6,891 nucleotides of DNA from Chloroflexota bacterium (GCA_011046405.1 DSAR01000074.1:1-6891); one strand, 5' to 3'. Shown: positions 1 through 5,539, counted from the stretch's first letter. Numbers and translations are program-made. Notes: generated from the sequence alone by a model not told the origin.

Positions 1-1497
1 CGCAGGCGGAGAAGGCGGCGCCAGGAACCGACGGGGTCCGTGTTACCGGGTTGGCTCTGGTCGACCCTCGTGCTGTCGCTCATCGGCGGTTTCGTGTTGG
101 GCACACTGGCCTTCGATTTCGTGACCAACGCCGAGCGGCTCACAGAACCGATGCGCATCATCTGGCGCGCGTTGACGGTGCTCCCGGCGCAGGACAGCCG
201 CACGTCCTACGGGGCCTTGATGATCTTCGCGCTGACGTGGGTGATGGGCGGCGTCATCTTTACCTCGGAACAGGCCAGGCGGGGCGACTTTGCCAAGCGT
301 CCCGGTGACGGGTGGTTGGCCTTTATCCTGTACCTGTTGGTTTCCCTATCGACAGGATTGAGCTTCGCCCTCGTCCAGGCCAGCCGCCAGGCGGCGCTGA
401 TGAACGTCCAGGCTCAGACAATGCAGGATGTGCTCAATGTAGCGCGTCAAGTTGCCAATTTCCTCTTATCTTACTACTACTTCATCGTTTTCACCTTGAT
501 CACAGGGGGCTTGATTCTCTTTTTTAAGGTTAAAGAAAGCCCCCGGAAGATCGCGCAGCCGTGGGGCGTCATCTCCCTGCTCGTCTTGATGGTGCTGGTG
601 GGCGCGGTGGCCAAACAGACCAACTTGCAACCCATTCAGGCGGACATCGTTTACAAGCAGGCCGACCCCTATGACCGGAGCAAGCAGTGGTTGGTCGCCA
701 TCGAACACTATGATCAGGCCATCGAGATGGTTCCCAGGGAGGATTTCTACTATCTCTATCTGGGGCGTGCCTACCTGGAGTACGCCTCCAGTTTACAAGA
801 TCCAGCCGTGCGCGAAGCGGTGATGCAAGACACCGAGGAGACGCTGATCAGGGCCCGGGAGATCAACCCCCTGAACACCGATCACAGCGCCAACCTGGCC
901 CGGATGTATCGGCGGTGGGCCGATTTCGCCTCCGAAGCGGAACGGAAGGGCCTCCTGCTCCGAAAATCGTCGGAGAATTACGAGTTGGCGACCATGTTGA
1001 GCCCCCAGAACGCCATCCTGTGGAATGAGTGGGCGATGCTTTACTACTACGGCCTGGGCGATTTCGAGGGTTTCAAACGTACCAACGAGCATTCTCTGGA
1101 GATCGACGACGCGTTCGACCAAACCTGGCTGGTGCGGGGCGACGTGTATCGCCAGGAGGGGGATCTCGAAGAGGCGATCCGCTGTTACGAAACCGCGTTG
1201 GAGCTTAACCCTCGCTCGCCCCAGGTGTGGCGGATGTTGGGGGATACCTACATCAACCAACAGCAGTGGGAGGAGGCCATCCACGCGCTCACGATGACGG
1301 TGGAATTGCAGCCCAGGGCCAAGGATATCTGGAACGTGCATCAGGTCCTGGCCCGGCTGTTCAGCCAGATTGGCGAATCGGAACAAGCGCTGGCGCAGGC
1401 CCAGGCCGCTTTGGAAAAGGCCCCTGAGGATCAACAGGCGGCGTTGCAGGAGTTAGTGACGCAGATCCAGGCCCTGGAGGCATCTGGCGGTGACTGA
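1..1497 (+). CDS. Multi-pass membrane protein with C-terminal TPR domain, 5' end probably outside the window
   Basis: The frame is open from the first base, so the true start is probably upstream. A GTG at 40 is possible but has only a weak Shine-Dalgarno. The codons before it read seven arginines then QEPTGS, a positive-inside loop just ahead of a membrane segment. Counting from GTG 40 (485 codons), hydrophobic segments lie near residues 6-28, 57-75, 91-113, 141-163 and 174-192. From about residue 200 the chain is soluble and helical, with TPR-like repeats. The clearest are at 361-392 (GDVYRQEGDLEEAIRCYETA) and 394-426, with weaker ones near 203-232 and 310-350. Fused polytopic-plus-TPR proteins in Chloroflexota often belong to the O-antigen ligase/polymerase type; the catalytic half would lie before this window, so that function is inferred. 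It overlaps the next gene by 8 bp, indicating co-expression with polysaccharide genes. Confidence 0.8.
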   Translation, partial: RRRRRRRQEPTGSVLPGWLWSTLVLSLIGGFVLGTLAFDFVTNAERLTEPMRIIWRALTVLPAQDSRTSYGALMIFALTWVMGGVIFTSEQARRGDFAKRPGDGWLAFILYLLVSLSTGLSFALVQASRQAALMNVQAQTMQDVLNVARQVANFLLSYYYFIVFTLITGGLILFFKVKESPRKIAQPWGVISLLVLMVLVGAVAKQTNLQPIQADIVYKQADPYDRSKQWLVAIEHYDQAIEMVPREDFYYLYLGRAYLEYASSLQDPAVREAVMQDTEETLIRAREINPLNTDHSANLARMYRRWADFASEAERKGLLLRKSSENYELATMLSPQNAILWNEWAMLYYYGLGDFEGFKRTNEHSLEIDDAFDQTWLVRGDVYRQEGDLEEAIRCYETALELNPRSPQVWRMLGDTYINQQQWEEAIHALTMTVELQPRAKDIWNVHQVLARLFSQIGESEQALAQAQAALEKAPEDQQAALQELVTQIQALEASGGD

Positions 1498-2494
1498 GTA
1501 CATCTTCGTCTTTGCCGGGACGTTGGTTTTGGCCATTGGGGCCACTCCGCTGGCCCGGTGGATAGCGCCCCGCCTGGGATTTATGGATCAGCCAGAGGCG
1601 CGAAAGGTGCATCTCCACCCGGTGCCCCGCCTGGGAGGCGTGGCGATCTACCTGGCGGCCATCATCGCCGCGCTCCTGCTGGGCAAGGATTACCTGTTGG
1701 CGTTGGGCAGCATCCTCATCGGCGCGACCGGCGTCTCGTTTATGGGGCTGATCGACGATCGTTGGGGCTTGCGTCCCGTGGTCAAGATGGTTGGGCAGGC
1801 GTTGGCTGGCTCGTTGCTCTACGCCAGTGGTATTTACATTGGTCTGTTTCGCCATCCGGTTTTGAATCTCATCGGCACCGTCCTATGGGTGGGCTACATC
1901 ACCAACGCGATCAATTTCCTGGATAATATGGACGGCCTGGCGGCCGGCATCTCGGCGATCGCCGCTGCCTTTTTCGCCCTGATGTGCTCGTTCAGCGGAC
2001 AATACCTGGTCGGTGCACTGTCGGTCGCCGTGCTCGGCGCTTGCCTGGGCTTCCTGTTCTACAATCTCAACCCGGCCAACATCTTCATGGGGGATTCGGG
2101 CTCTTTGTTCCTGGGCTTCACGTTGGCCGCCATTGGGATCCGCTTGCGCTTCCCGGACAACGTGAACTTCGTGACGTGGATGGTCCCGGTCCTGGTGATG
2201 GGGCTGCCCATCTTCGACACGACCCTGGTGATCATCTCGCGGCTGAAACGGCGGCTGAACCCGGCCACGACGCCCGGCAAAGACCACGTCTCCCATCGCT
2301 TGGTGAACGCCGGCTTGACCAAGCGCGAGGCGGTCCTCACACTTTACGTCGTCTCATTCGTCCTGGGCCTATTGGCCACCTTCGTGACAGAGGCATCGAT
2401 CCTGGAAGGATACACCGTCGGGGGGCTGGTCGCCCTGACCGGCGTCTATGGCCTCTGGCGCCTGGAGCGCCCTCCCTTCTTCAAACAACCTTAA
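1490..2494 (+). CDS. WecA/TagO-type polyprenyl-phosphate N-acetylhexosamine-1-phosphate transferase
   Basis: This 334-aa polytopic enzyme of the MraY/WecA family (glycosyltransferase family 4) transfers a HexNAc-1-phosphate from its UDP donor to undecaprenyl phosphate. That is the priming step of O-antigen, teichoic-acid-like or capsule synthesis at the inner membrane face. Visible motifs are PRLGG at 46-50, the Asp pair in GLIDD (89-90), NFLDNMDGLAAG at 142-153, NIFMGDSGS at 197-205, PIFDT at 240-244, and the cytoplasmic basic/His motif GKDHVSHRL at 263-271. The last motif and the overall length favour WecA/TagO over MraY. About ten membrane segments fit the family. The GTG start at 1490 is chosen because GGAGG lies at 1476-1480, 9 nt upstream, inside the preceding gene, whose last 8 bp it overlaps. 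The exact sugar (GlcNAc or another HexNAc) cannot be read from sequence. Confidence 0.93.
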   Translation: MTEYIFVFAGTLVLAIGATPLARWIAPRLGFMDQPEARKVHLHPVPRLGGVAIYLAAIIAALLLGKDYLLALGSILIGATGVSFMGLIDDRWGLRPVVKMVGQALAGSLLYASGIYIGLFRHPVLNLIGTVLWVGYITNAINFLDNMDGLAAGISAIAAAFFALMCSFSGQYLVGALSVAVLGACLGFLFYNLNPANIFMGDSGSLFLGFTLAAIGIRLRFPDNVNFVTWMVPVLVMGLPIFDTTLVIISRLKRRLNPATTPGKDHVSHRLVNAGLTKREAVLTLYVVSFVLGLLATFVTEASILEGYTVGGLVALTGVYGLWRLERPPFFKQP

Positions 2495-2500
2495 CCCAAC

Positions 2501-2596
2501 AACCAATTCACCAGTTTACCAATCTACCGGTTTACCAATCTACCGGTTTACCAATCTACCAATATACCAATTTACCAACCTACCAACCTACCAACT
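2501..2596 (+). repeat. Tandem array of twelve 8-bp units (TACCAATC / TACCGGTT type)
   Basis: Ten units from 2517 to 2596 keep an exact 8-bp register and all begin TACC. Two degenerate units precede them (AACCAATT, CACCAGTT). The first part is a 16-bp higher-order unit, TACCAATCTACCGGTT, present two and a half times; later units drift to TACCAATT and TACCAACC. By hand count the 96 bases hold 33 C, 33 A, 25 T and only 5 G, four of these in two ACCGGT palindromes. It fills the gap between the WecA-like stop and the galU Shine-Dalgarno. As RNA it would be C-rich, G-poor and mostly unpaired. Confidence 0.95.
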
Positions 2597-2603
2597 TAGG
2601 AGG
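2597..2603 (+). promoter_or_regulatory. Ribosome binding site TAGGAGG deciding the galU start
   Basis: AGGAGG at 2598-2603 directly follows the last 8-bp repeat unit. Two ATGs follow back to back. The one at 2606 is only 2 nt away, too close, while the one at 2609 is 5 nt away and is preferred. Confidence 0.8.
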
Positions 2604-2608
2604 CAATG

Positions 2609-3469
2609 ATGAAAGGCGTCATCACCATCGCAGGTTACGGCACACGCTTCTTGCCGGCGTCCAAGGCGGTGCCCAAGGAGATGTTCCCCATCGCCGGCGT
2701 CCCCCTGATCCAATATCACGTCGAAGACCTGGTCGCCGCAGGCATCAGCGACATCATCATCGTCGTGCGGGGCGGCAGCGAGGTGGTCCAGAACCATTTC
2801 GCGCCCGCGCCAGCCCTGGAGGCCCACCTGGAGGAGAAGGGTAAACTGGATATGTTGGAAGAAGTACGCCGCTTATCCGAAATTGCCAACGTCGTCTTCG
2901 TGCGCCAGCCCGAATCCCTGCCCTACGGCAACGGTTCCCCGGCCCTGGCTGCCAAACCCTGGTTGACGCCCGGCGAGCCGTTCTATTACATGTTCGGCGA
3001 CGACATCATCATCGCCGACACGCCCACGCCGCGCCAGATGCGCGACACCTTCGAGTGCTTCCAACCGGCGGCTGTGCTGGCCGCCCAGGCGGTGCCGGAT
3101 GAGGAGACGCACCTATACGGCTGTATCGAACTCAAGCCTGGCTCTGACCAGGAGATGGCGCGCATCGTGGAAAAGCCGGATCCGGGTACTGCGCCCTCCA
3201 ACCTGGTGCAGATCGGGCACTTCATCTTCACCCCGGCACTCTTCGACGCGCTACAAGAGACCAGTGTGGGCCGGGGGGGCGAACTGTGGTTGGCCGACGC
3301 GGTCGACCGGCTGGCGTCTCAATCGACCGTCGTCGTCGAGGAGATTGACGGCTTGTGGATGGCGGCCGGCGATCCGTTACGCCAGCTCAAGGCCAACGTC
3401 GAGATGGCCCTGCGGCGCGACGATATGCGGGACGAGTTGGCCGAATACCTTCGTTCCCTCGATCTCTGA
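2609..3469 (+). CDS. galU: GalU-like UTP--glucose-1-phosphate uridylyltransferase (sugar nucleotidyltransferase)
   Basis: This 286-aa cytosolic enzyme is predicted to make UDP-glucose (or a related nucleotide sugar) and pyrophosphate from UTP and sugar-1-phosphate. The N-terminal nucleotide-binding signature AGYGTRFLPASKAVPKEM (8-25) is that of GalU. PLIQYHVEDLVAAGI (32-46) follows it. GDD at 130-132 supplies the likely metal-binding Asp, EKP at 188-190 the sugar-phosphate Lys, and APSNL (195-199) and GRGGELWLADA (221-231) also match GalU. Departures from the family are PYGNGSPA (105-112) where GalU usually has GLGHAV, and WMAAG (250-254) where an R/K-Y-D-x-G motif is expected. Length is normal. 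It follows the repeat array and a strong ribosome binding site, and lies 7 nt ahead of a small gene. Neighbouring polysaccharide genes fit a donor-supply role. Donor specificity is the uncertain part. Confidence 0.85.
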   Translation: MKGVITIAGYGTRFLPASKAVPKEMFPIAGVPLIQYHVEDLVAAGISDIIIVVRGGSEVVQNHFAPAPALEAHLEEKGKLDMLEEVRRLSEIANVVFVRQPESLPYGNGSPALAAKPWLTPGEPFYYMFGDDIIIADTPTPRQMRDTFECFQPAAVLAAQAVPDEETHLYGCIELKPGSDQEMARIVEKPDPGTAPSNLVQIGHFIFTPALFDALQETSVGRGGELWLADAVDRLASQSTVVVEEIDGLWMAAGDPLRQLKANVEMALRRDDMRDELAEYLRSLDL

Positions 3470-3476
3470 AACGCCC

Positions 3477-3713
3477 GTGCCCCTCGTCGAGTGTTACGCC
3501 GCTTCGCGCTATCCCGAGCGGCCGCGGGCCTTGTTTTGGCAGGGGGAACGGATCGAGGTGGAGGAGGTCGAACGGCAATGGCGTACACCGCGCGGCTTCG
3601 TTTTCGTCGTTCGTGCTGTTGGGGGGTGTCGATTCCGCCTGACCTATGACGAAGCGACTGATGCAGCGTATCAGGATACGCCGGATCTTGCGTGGCGTAT
3701 CCAGTTGCTCTGA
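3477..3713 (+). CDS. Small hypothetical protein (78 aa), possibly DUF6504-like
   Basis: A GTG at 3477, 7 nt after the galU stop, opens a 78-codon frame: a short lead (MPLVECYAASRYPERP), a basic/acidic middle (WQGERIEVEEVERQWRTP at 21-38) and a beta-rich end (GFVFVVRAVGGCRFRLTYDE at 40-59). There are no membrane segments or signal peptide. The pattern 'RP..F.W.G.R..V..V...WR.P.G..F.V' resembles the small DUF6504 family as I remember it; I could not confirm this. No clear Shine-Dalgarno precedes the GTG, so translation probably depends on coupling to galU. The frame also runs upstream inside galU, but that part looks like a shadow. Function unknown. Coding status is supported by the compact spacing and natural protein composition. 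Confidence 0.6.
   Translation: MPLVECYAASRYPERPRALFWQGERIEVEEVERQWRTPRGFVFVVRAVGGCRFRLTYDEATDAAYQDTPDLAWRIQLL
3666..3702 (+). repeat. Triple GCGTATC / GATACGC inverted-repeat cluster
   Basis: GCGTATC occurs at 3666-3672, its complement GATACGC at 3675-3681, and GCGTATC again at 3695-3701. The second and third form a perfect 9-bp stem (GGATACGCC 3674-3682 with GGCGTATCC 3694-3702) around an 11-nt loop. The first and second could form a tight alternative hairpin. The cluster sits in the last codons of the small gene, 8 nt before its stop. No T-run follows, so it is not a standard intrinsic terminator. Confidence 0.6.
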
Positions 3714-3743
3714 TAGACCGTTTACTTTGATTGGGTATCTTCA

Positions 3744-4751
3744 ATGGGCGCTTTGCTTGCTTTTTTCTCTATCTTAGCCATCGGCATTCTGCCGATGGTG
3801 GTCTATGCCTTGATCCTCTGGTGGTTCGACCGTTACGAGAAGGAGCCGGTCGGTCTCCTGCTCGCCGCTTTCCTCTGGGGGGCGATCCCGGCTGTGATCT
3901 TCTCCCTGATCGTCGAGTTGGTTCTGGACATCCCCATCTCCCACTTTGTCGCGCCGGGGATGGCCGACGCGGTGAGTGTGACCGTCGTCGCCCCCATCGC
4001 CGAGGAGATCTTCAAGGGTCTGGCGGTTTTTCTCCTGCTGTTGCTGTTCCAGCACGAGTTGGATAGCCCCCTGGACGGCATCATCTACGGGGGGCTCGTC
4101 GGTTTCGGTTTTGCTGCGGTGGAGAATATATTTTACCTGGGGAGCGCGTTCTTGACCTCTGGCGTGGCTGCCCTGGCCTTTTTGACAGTGGTGCGCGTGT
4201 TTCTCTTCGGGCTCAATCACGCTTTGTTTACCGGATTGACCGGCCTGGGCGTGGCCCTGGCGCGCACCTCTCCCCGACTGGGCGTGAAGATCGCCGCACC
4301 GCCAGCGGGGTTGTTACTGGGTATCGCGGCTCACAGTGTACACAATCTCAGTGTGACGTTGGCTGCCACCCTCGTCTGGCCATGCCTGATCGCCATCCTC
4401 TTTGGATGGGGTGGGGTGCTGTTTCTATTCATCGTCATCGTTTGGGCCTCGGCGCGGGAGCGACAGTGGATCGTCACCTTCTTGGCTGATGAAATCGAGA
4501 AGGGCACGCTGAGTCAACGGGATTACGACGTCGTCTGCTCCTATACCAGGCGACTGGATGAGCGAGCAAAAGCCCTGACTGCCGGTGATTTCAGGCGATG
4601 GTGGAACCTGGGATGCTATTATCGCCTGGCGACGAAATTGGCTTTCGATAAGCGCCATCTGATGCTTCTCTCCAATGAGAACGAGAAGGTCGCTCGATCT
4701 CGTGTGGCCCAATTGCGCCAACAGGTGGTCGAGTTGGGCGATCGATTCTGA
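3744..4751 (+). CDS. PrsW-family intramembrane metalloprotease with cytoplasmic C-terminal extension
   Basis: This 335-aa polytopic protein belongs to the PrsW/CPBP-related glutamic-type or metallo membrane proteases. In Bacillus, PrsW cleaves an anti-sigma factor at site 1. Hallmarks are WWFDRYEKEP at 26-35 after the first membrane segment, APIAEEIFKG at 83-92 (E87, E88, K91), DGIIYGGLVGFGFAAVEN at 111-128 (E127), NHALFTGLTG at 158-167 (H159), and H197/H200 in AAHSVHNL. All expected catalytic positions are present. About eight hydrophobic segments end near residue 236. The last 100 residues are charged and helical (LADEIEKGTLSQRDYDVV; then a coiled-coil-like end) and presumably cytoplasmic. 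The ATG at 3744 has only a weak GGG upstream. It lies 30 nt after the small gene, so it may be read from the same transcript. Its substrate is not evident here: no sigma/anti-sigma pair is in the window. Confidence 0.92.
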   Translation: MGALLAFFSILAIGILPMVVYALILWWFDRYEKEPVGLLLAAFLWGAIPAVIFSLIVELVLDIPISHFVAPGMADAVSVTVVAPIAEEIFKGLAVFLLLLLFQHELDSPLDGIIYGGLVGFGFAAVENIFYLGSAFLTSGVAALAFLTVVRVFLFGLNHALFTGLTGLGVALARTSPRLGVKIAAPPAGLLLGIAAHSVHNLSVTLAATLVWPCLIAILFGWGGVLFLFIVIVWASARERQWIVTFLADEIEKGTLSQRDYDVVCSYTRRLDERAKALTAGDFRRWWNLGCYYRLATKLAFDKRHLMLLSNENEKVARSRVAQLRQQVVELGDRF

Positions 4752-4832
4752 GCGATTCCGATTGATCATCACCCAGCCGATGGCCCGTGTGCTATCGGTA
4801 GCGGATTGTGATCCACGCTGCACATGTCTGCC

Positions 4833-4845
4833 GAGCAGTTACGGC
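4833..4845 (+). repeat. Orphan inverted copy of the MITE terminus
   Basis: GAGCAGTTACGGC is the perfect 13-bp reverse complement of 4933-4945 (GCCGTAACTGCTC). Its TTAC end at 4842 looks like the right end of an element extending leftward. No matching GTAACTG left end and no second copy of the adjacent GGCTGGCA were found upstream, so it may be a remnant. Confidence 0.7.
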
Positions 4846-4859
4846 TGGCAACAGGTGCC

Positions 4860-4891
4860 CGCCGGCGTGCCAGCGCGCCGGCGCGCCGGCG
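4860..4891 (+). repeat. Four tandem 8-bp units of the palindrome CGCCGGCG
   Basis: In one 8-bp register the units are CGCCGGCG, TGCCAGCG (two mismatches), CGCCGGCG and CGCCGGCG. Because each unit is self-complementary, several hairpins are possible: units 1 and 3 make an 8-bp stem, and 4875-4892 is an 18-bp perfect palindrome. It ends 8 bp before the -35 box, so it could be an operator-like site or the end hairpin of the PrsW-gene transcript. Confidence 0.85.
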
Positions 4892-4899
4892 CTCAGGTC

Positions 4900-4928
4900 T
4901 TTACAGCCCTTCTACGTGATGTTATAAT
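4900..4928 (+). promoter_or_regulatory. Predicted sigma-70-type promoter of the antiporter operon
   Basis: TTTACA at 4900-4905 and TATAAT at 4923-4928 are separated by exactly 17 bp. The -10 box is perfect and the -35 has one mismatch to TTGACA. The region is locally AT-rich in a GC-rich window. The expected start lies near 4935-4936, the first base of the MITE-like element. Confidence 0.8.
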
Positions 4929-5031
4929 TAACGCCGTAACTGCTCAGACCAGTCCCTTGCTGCGATGGAGAGTGGGGGCCCCCGCCCATCTGCTGCAAAC
5001 GGGCTAGGCTGAGCAGCAGTTACTTAACGCC
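4928..5031 (+). mobile_element. MITE-like 88-bp element (4936-5023) with 8-bp target-site duplication
   Basis: TTAACGCC at 4928-4935 and again at 5024-5031 exactly abuts an element with inverted ends. The left end reads GTAACTGCTCAGACCAGTCCC-like (4936 on). The right end, read inward on the other strand, is GTAACTGCTGCTCAGCC, identical for 12 positions apart from an extra GCT. Inside, further pairing (CCC/GGG, TTGC/GCAA, GATGG/CCATC) around GGGGGCCCCC at 4974-4983 makes the whole nearly palindromic. GTAA termini and 8-bp duplications are, as I recall, typical of the IS66 family, so an IS66-mobilised MITE is the best guess. It carries no gene. Confidence 0.82.
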
Positions 5032-5037
5032 TACTTT

Positions 5038-5043
5038 AAGGAG
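5038..5043 (+). promoter_or_regulatory. Ribosome binding site AAGGAG of the first antiporter gene
   Basis: AAGGAG lies 9 nt before the ATG at 5053. Without the inserted element it would be about 10 bases from the predicted transcription start, so the ancestral leader would have been very short. Confidence 0.85.
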
Positions 5044-5052
5044 ATTGCGACA

Positions 5053-5307
5053 ATGGCTTTGGCATACATCATACTGACGTCAATCATCCTCGTCGGTGCG
5101 GTCACAGCAGTGCTTTCCGAAAACCTCCTGCGCGCCGCCGTCGCGCTGGGCGTAGGCAGCGCGTCCCTGGCGACGATTTTCTTCCTGCTAGACGCCCCTT
5201 ACGCCGGCGGTTTCGAGTTGAGCGTCGGCGCCGGGCTGATCAGCGTGCTCTTCATCATCGCCATCAGCCTGACCGAATCGATGCAAGGACAAAGCGATGA
5301 ATCGTGA
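5053..5307 (+). CDS. MbhD (DUF4040)-like antiporter membrane subunit
   Basis: This 84-aa protein has three membrane segments (about 4-20, 28-48, 57-75). The pattern SENLLRAAVALGVGSASL then FFLLDAPYAGGFELSVGAGL fits MbhD/DUF4040, the C-terminal-domain relative of MrpA, and also resembles the first half of NuoJ. E55 sits at the usual E-x-x-VGAG site. Such subunits form part of the ion-translocating membrane arm of Mrp antiporters, membrane-bound hydrogenases and complex I. The ATG has a good Shine-Dalgarno. It is the first gene of the operon behind the predicted promoter. Its last 11 bp overlap the next gene, indicating translational coupling. The assignment rests on pattern recall and order; a truncated NuoJ is the alternative. 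Confidence 0.8.
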   Translation: MALAYIILTSIILVGAVTAVLSENLLRAAVALGVGSASLATIFFLLDAPYAGGFELSVGAGLISVLFIIAISLTESMQGQSDES

Positions 5308-5539
5308 ACGCCTCATTTGGCTTGGCGCTGCGCTGTTGCTGTTGCTCGCTGGCCTGTTGATCGGCCGGCAAGTCGCGACGCTGTCGCAGGGTGAACACGT
5401 GGCGGCGTTTCGGCAGTGGTTCTGGGAGCACCGCGACCTGGATCTGGGCGTGCAAGTGGGATTGATCTTCGTCGGCGCGCTAGGCATCGCCGCCCTGTTG
5501 CCCCGCGAAACGGGTGAGGACGAAGAGGAGGCATGCTGA
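5297..5539 (+). CDS. MbhE-like small antiporter membrane subunit
   Basis: This 80-aa protein has two membrane segments (about 6-24 and 51-68), a short extramembrane loop and an acidic tail (GEDEEEAC). The motif HRDLDLGVQVGLIFVGALGI (45-64) matches the layout of the MbhE/MrpA C-terminal motif 'R-x-L-D-x-x-x-E-x...A-x-G-I' as I remember it, with Gln53 where Glu is expected. Gene order (after an MbhD-like and before a NuoK/MrpC-like gene) supports this. A separate MrpB/MbhF-type protein, normally next in such clusters, is not seen. The ATG at 5297 is supported by AAGGA at 5285-5289, 7 nt away. Its stop overlaps the next start by one base (TGATG). Confidence 0.68.
   Translation: MNRERLIWLGAALLLLLAGLLIGRQVATLSQGEHVAAFRQWFWEHRDLDLGVQVGLIFVGALGIAALLPRETGEDEEEAC
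5525..5531 (+). promoter_or_regulatory. Ribosome binding site GAGGAGG deciding the NuoK-like start
   Basis: GAGGAGG at 5525-5531 is only 1 nt from the ATG at 5533 but 7 nt from the ATG at 5539, which also overlaps the previous stop as TGATG. The 5539 start is therefore preferred. Confidence 0.8.

Larger units (their letters stand above)
4752..5052 (+). other. Intergenic regulatory region between the PrsW-type gene and the antiporter operon (301 bp)
   Basis: No credible protein-coding frame was seen. In order the region holds about 80 bp without recognisable features, a 13-bp inverted-repeat arm resembling a transposable-element end (4833-4845), a GC-only 8-bp tandem array (4860-4891), a sigma-70-type promoter (4900-4928), an 88-bp MITE-like element with flanking 8-bp direct repeats (4928-5031), and the Shine-Dalgarno of the next gene (5038-5043). 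No intrinsic terminator with a T-run follows the PrsW-type gene. Confidence 0.85.

Noticed and set aside
793..1434. 213-codon minus-strand frame opposite the TPR gene
   Set aside because: It is antisense to a protein with clear TPR and membrane periodicity, and has no recognisable motif. Long antisense frames are common in GC-rich DNA.
2501..2596. CRISPR-like array
   Set aside because: Units are 8 bp with no spacers of constant length and no unique sequence between them; it is a simple tandem repeat.
1984..2844. Long + frame running through the WecA-like gene, the 8-bp repeats and into galU
   Set aside because: It is out of frame with two clearly recognised enzymes. It stays open over the repeats only because TACC units contain no stop in that frame. 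Its composition is Arg/Gly/Pro-rich as in shadow frames.
3099..3476. Upstream extension of the small gene into galU
   Set aside because: The translated part is Arg/Ser/Trp-rich shadow sequence; protein-like composition begins only after galU ends.
3774..4220. Minus-strand frames opposite the PrsW-type gene
   Set aside because: They mirror a gene with all family motifs, and their composition is Asp/Gln/His-rich as expected for antisense of a membrane protein.
4974..4983. GGGGGCCCCC as an intrinsic terminator
   Set aside because: There is no T-run after it, and its place at the centre of a bounded palindromic element explains it better.
4675..5007. Possible 110-codon gene spanning the end of the PrsW-type gene and the intergenic region
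   Set aside because: It overlaps a certain gene in another frame, runs across the promoter and MITE, and shows no family motif or ribosome binding site.
4936..5023. Riboswitch or other metabolite-sensing leader
   Set aside because: The pairing is end-to-end, and exact 8-bp direct repeats bound it, which is the signature of an insertion; no known aptamer core was recognised.
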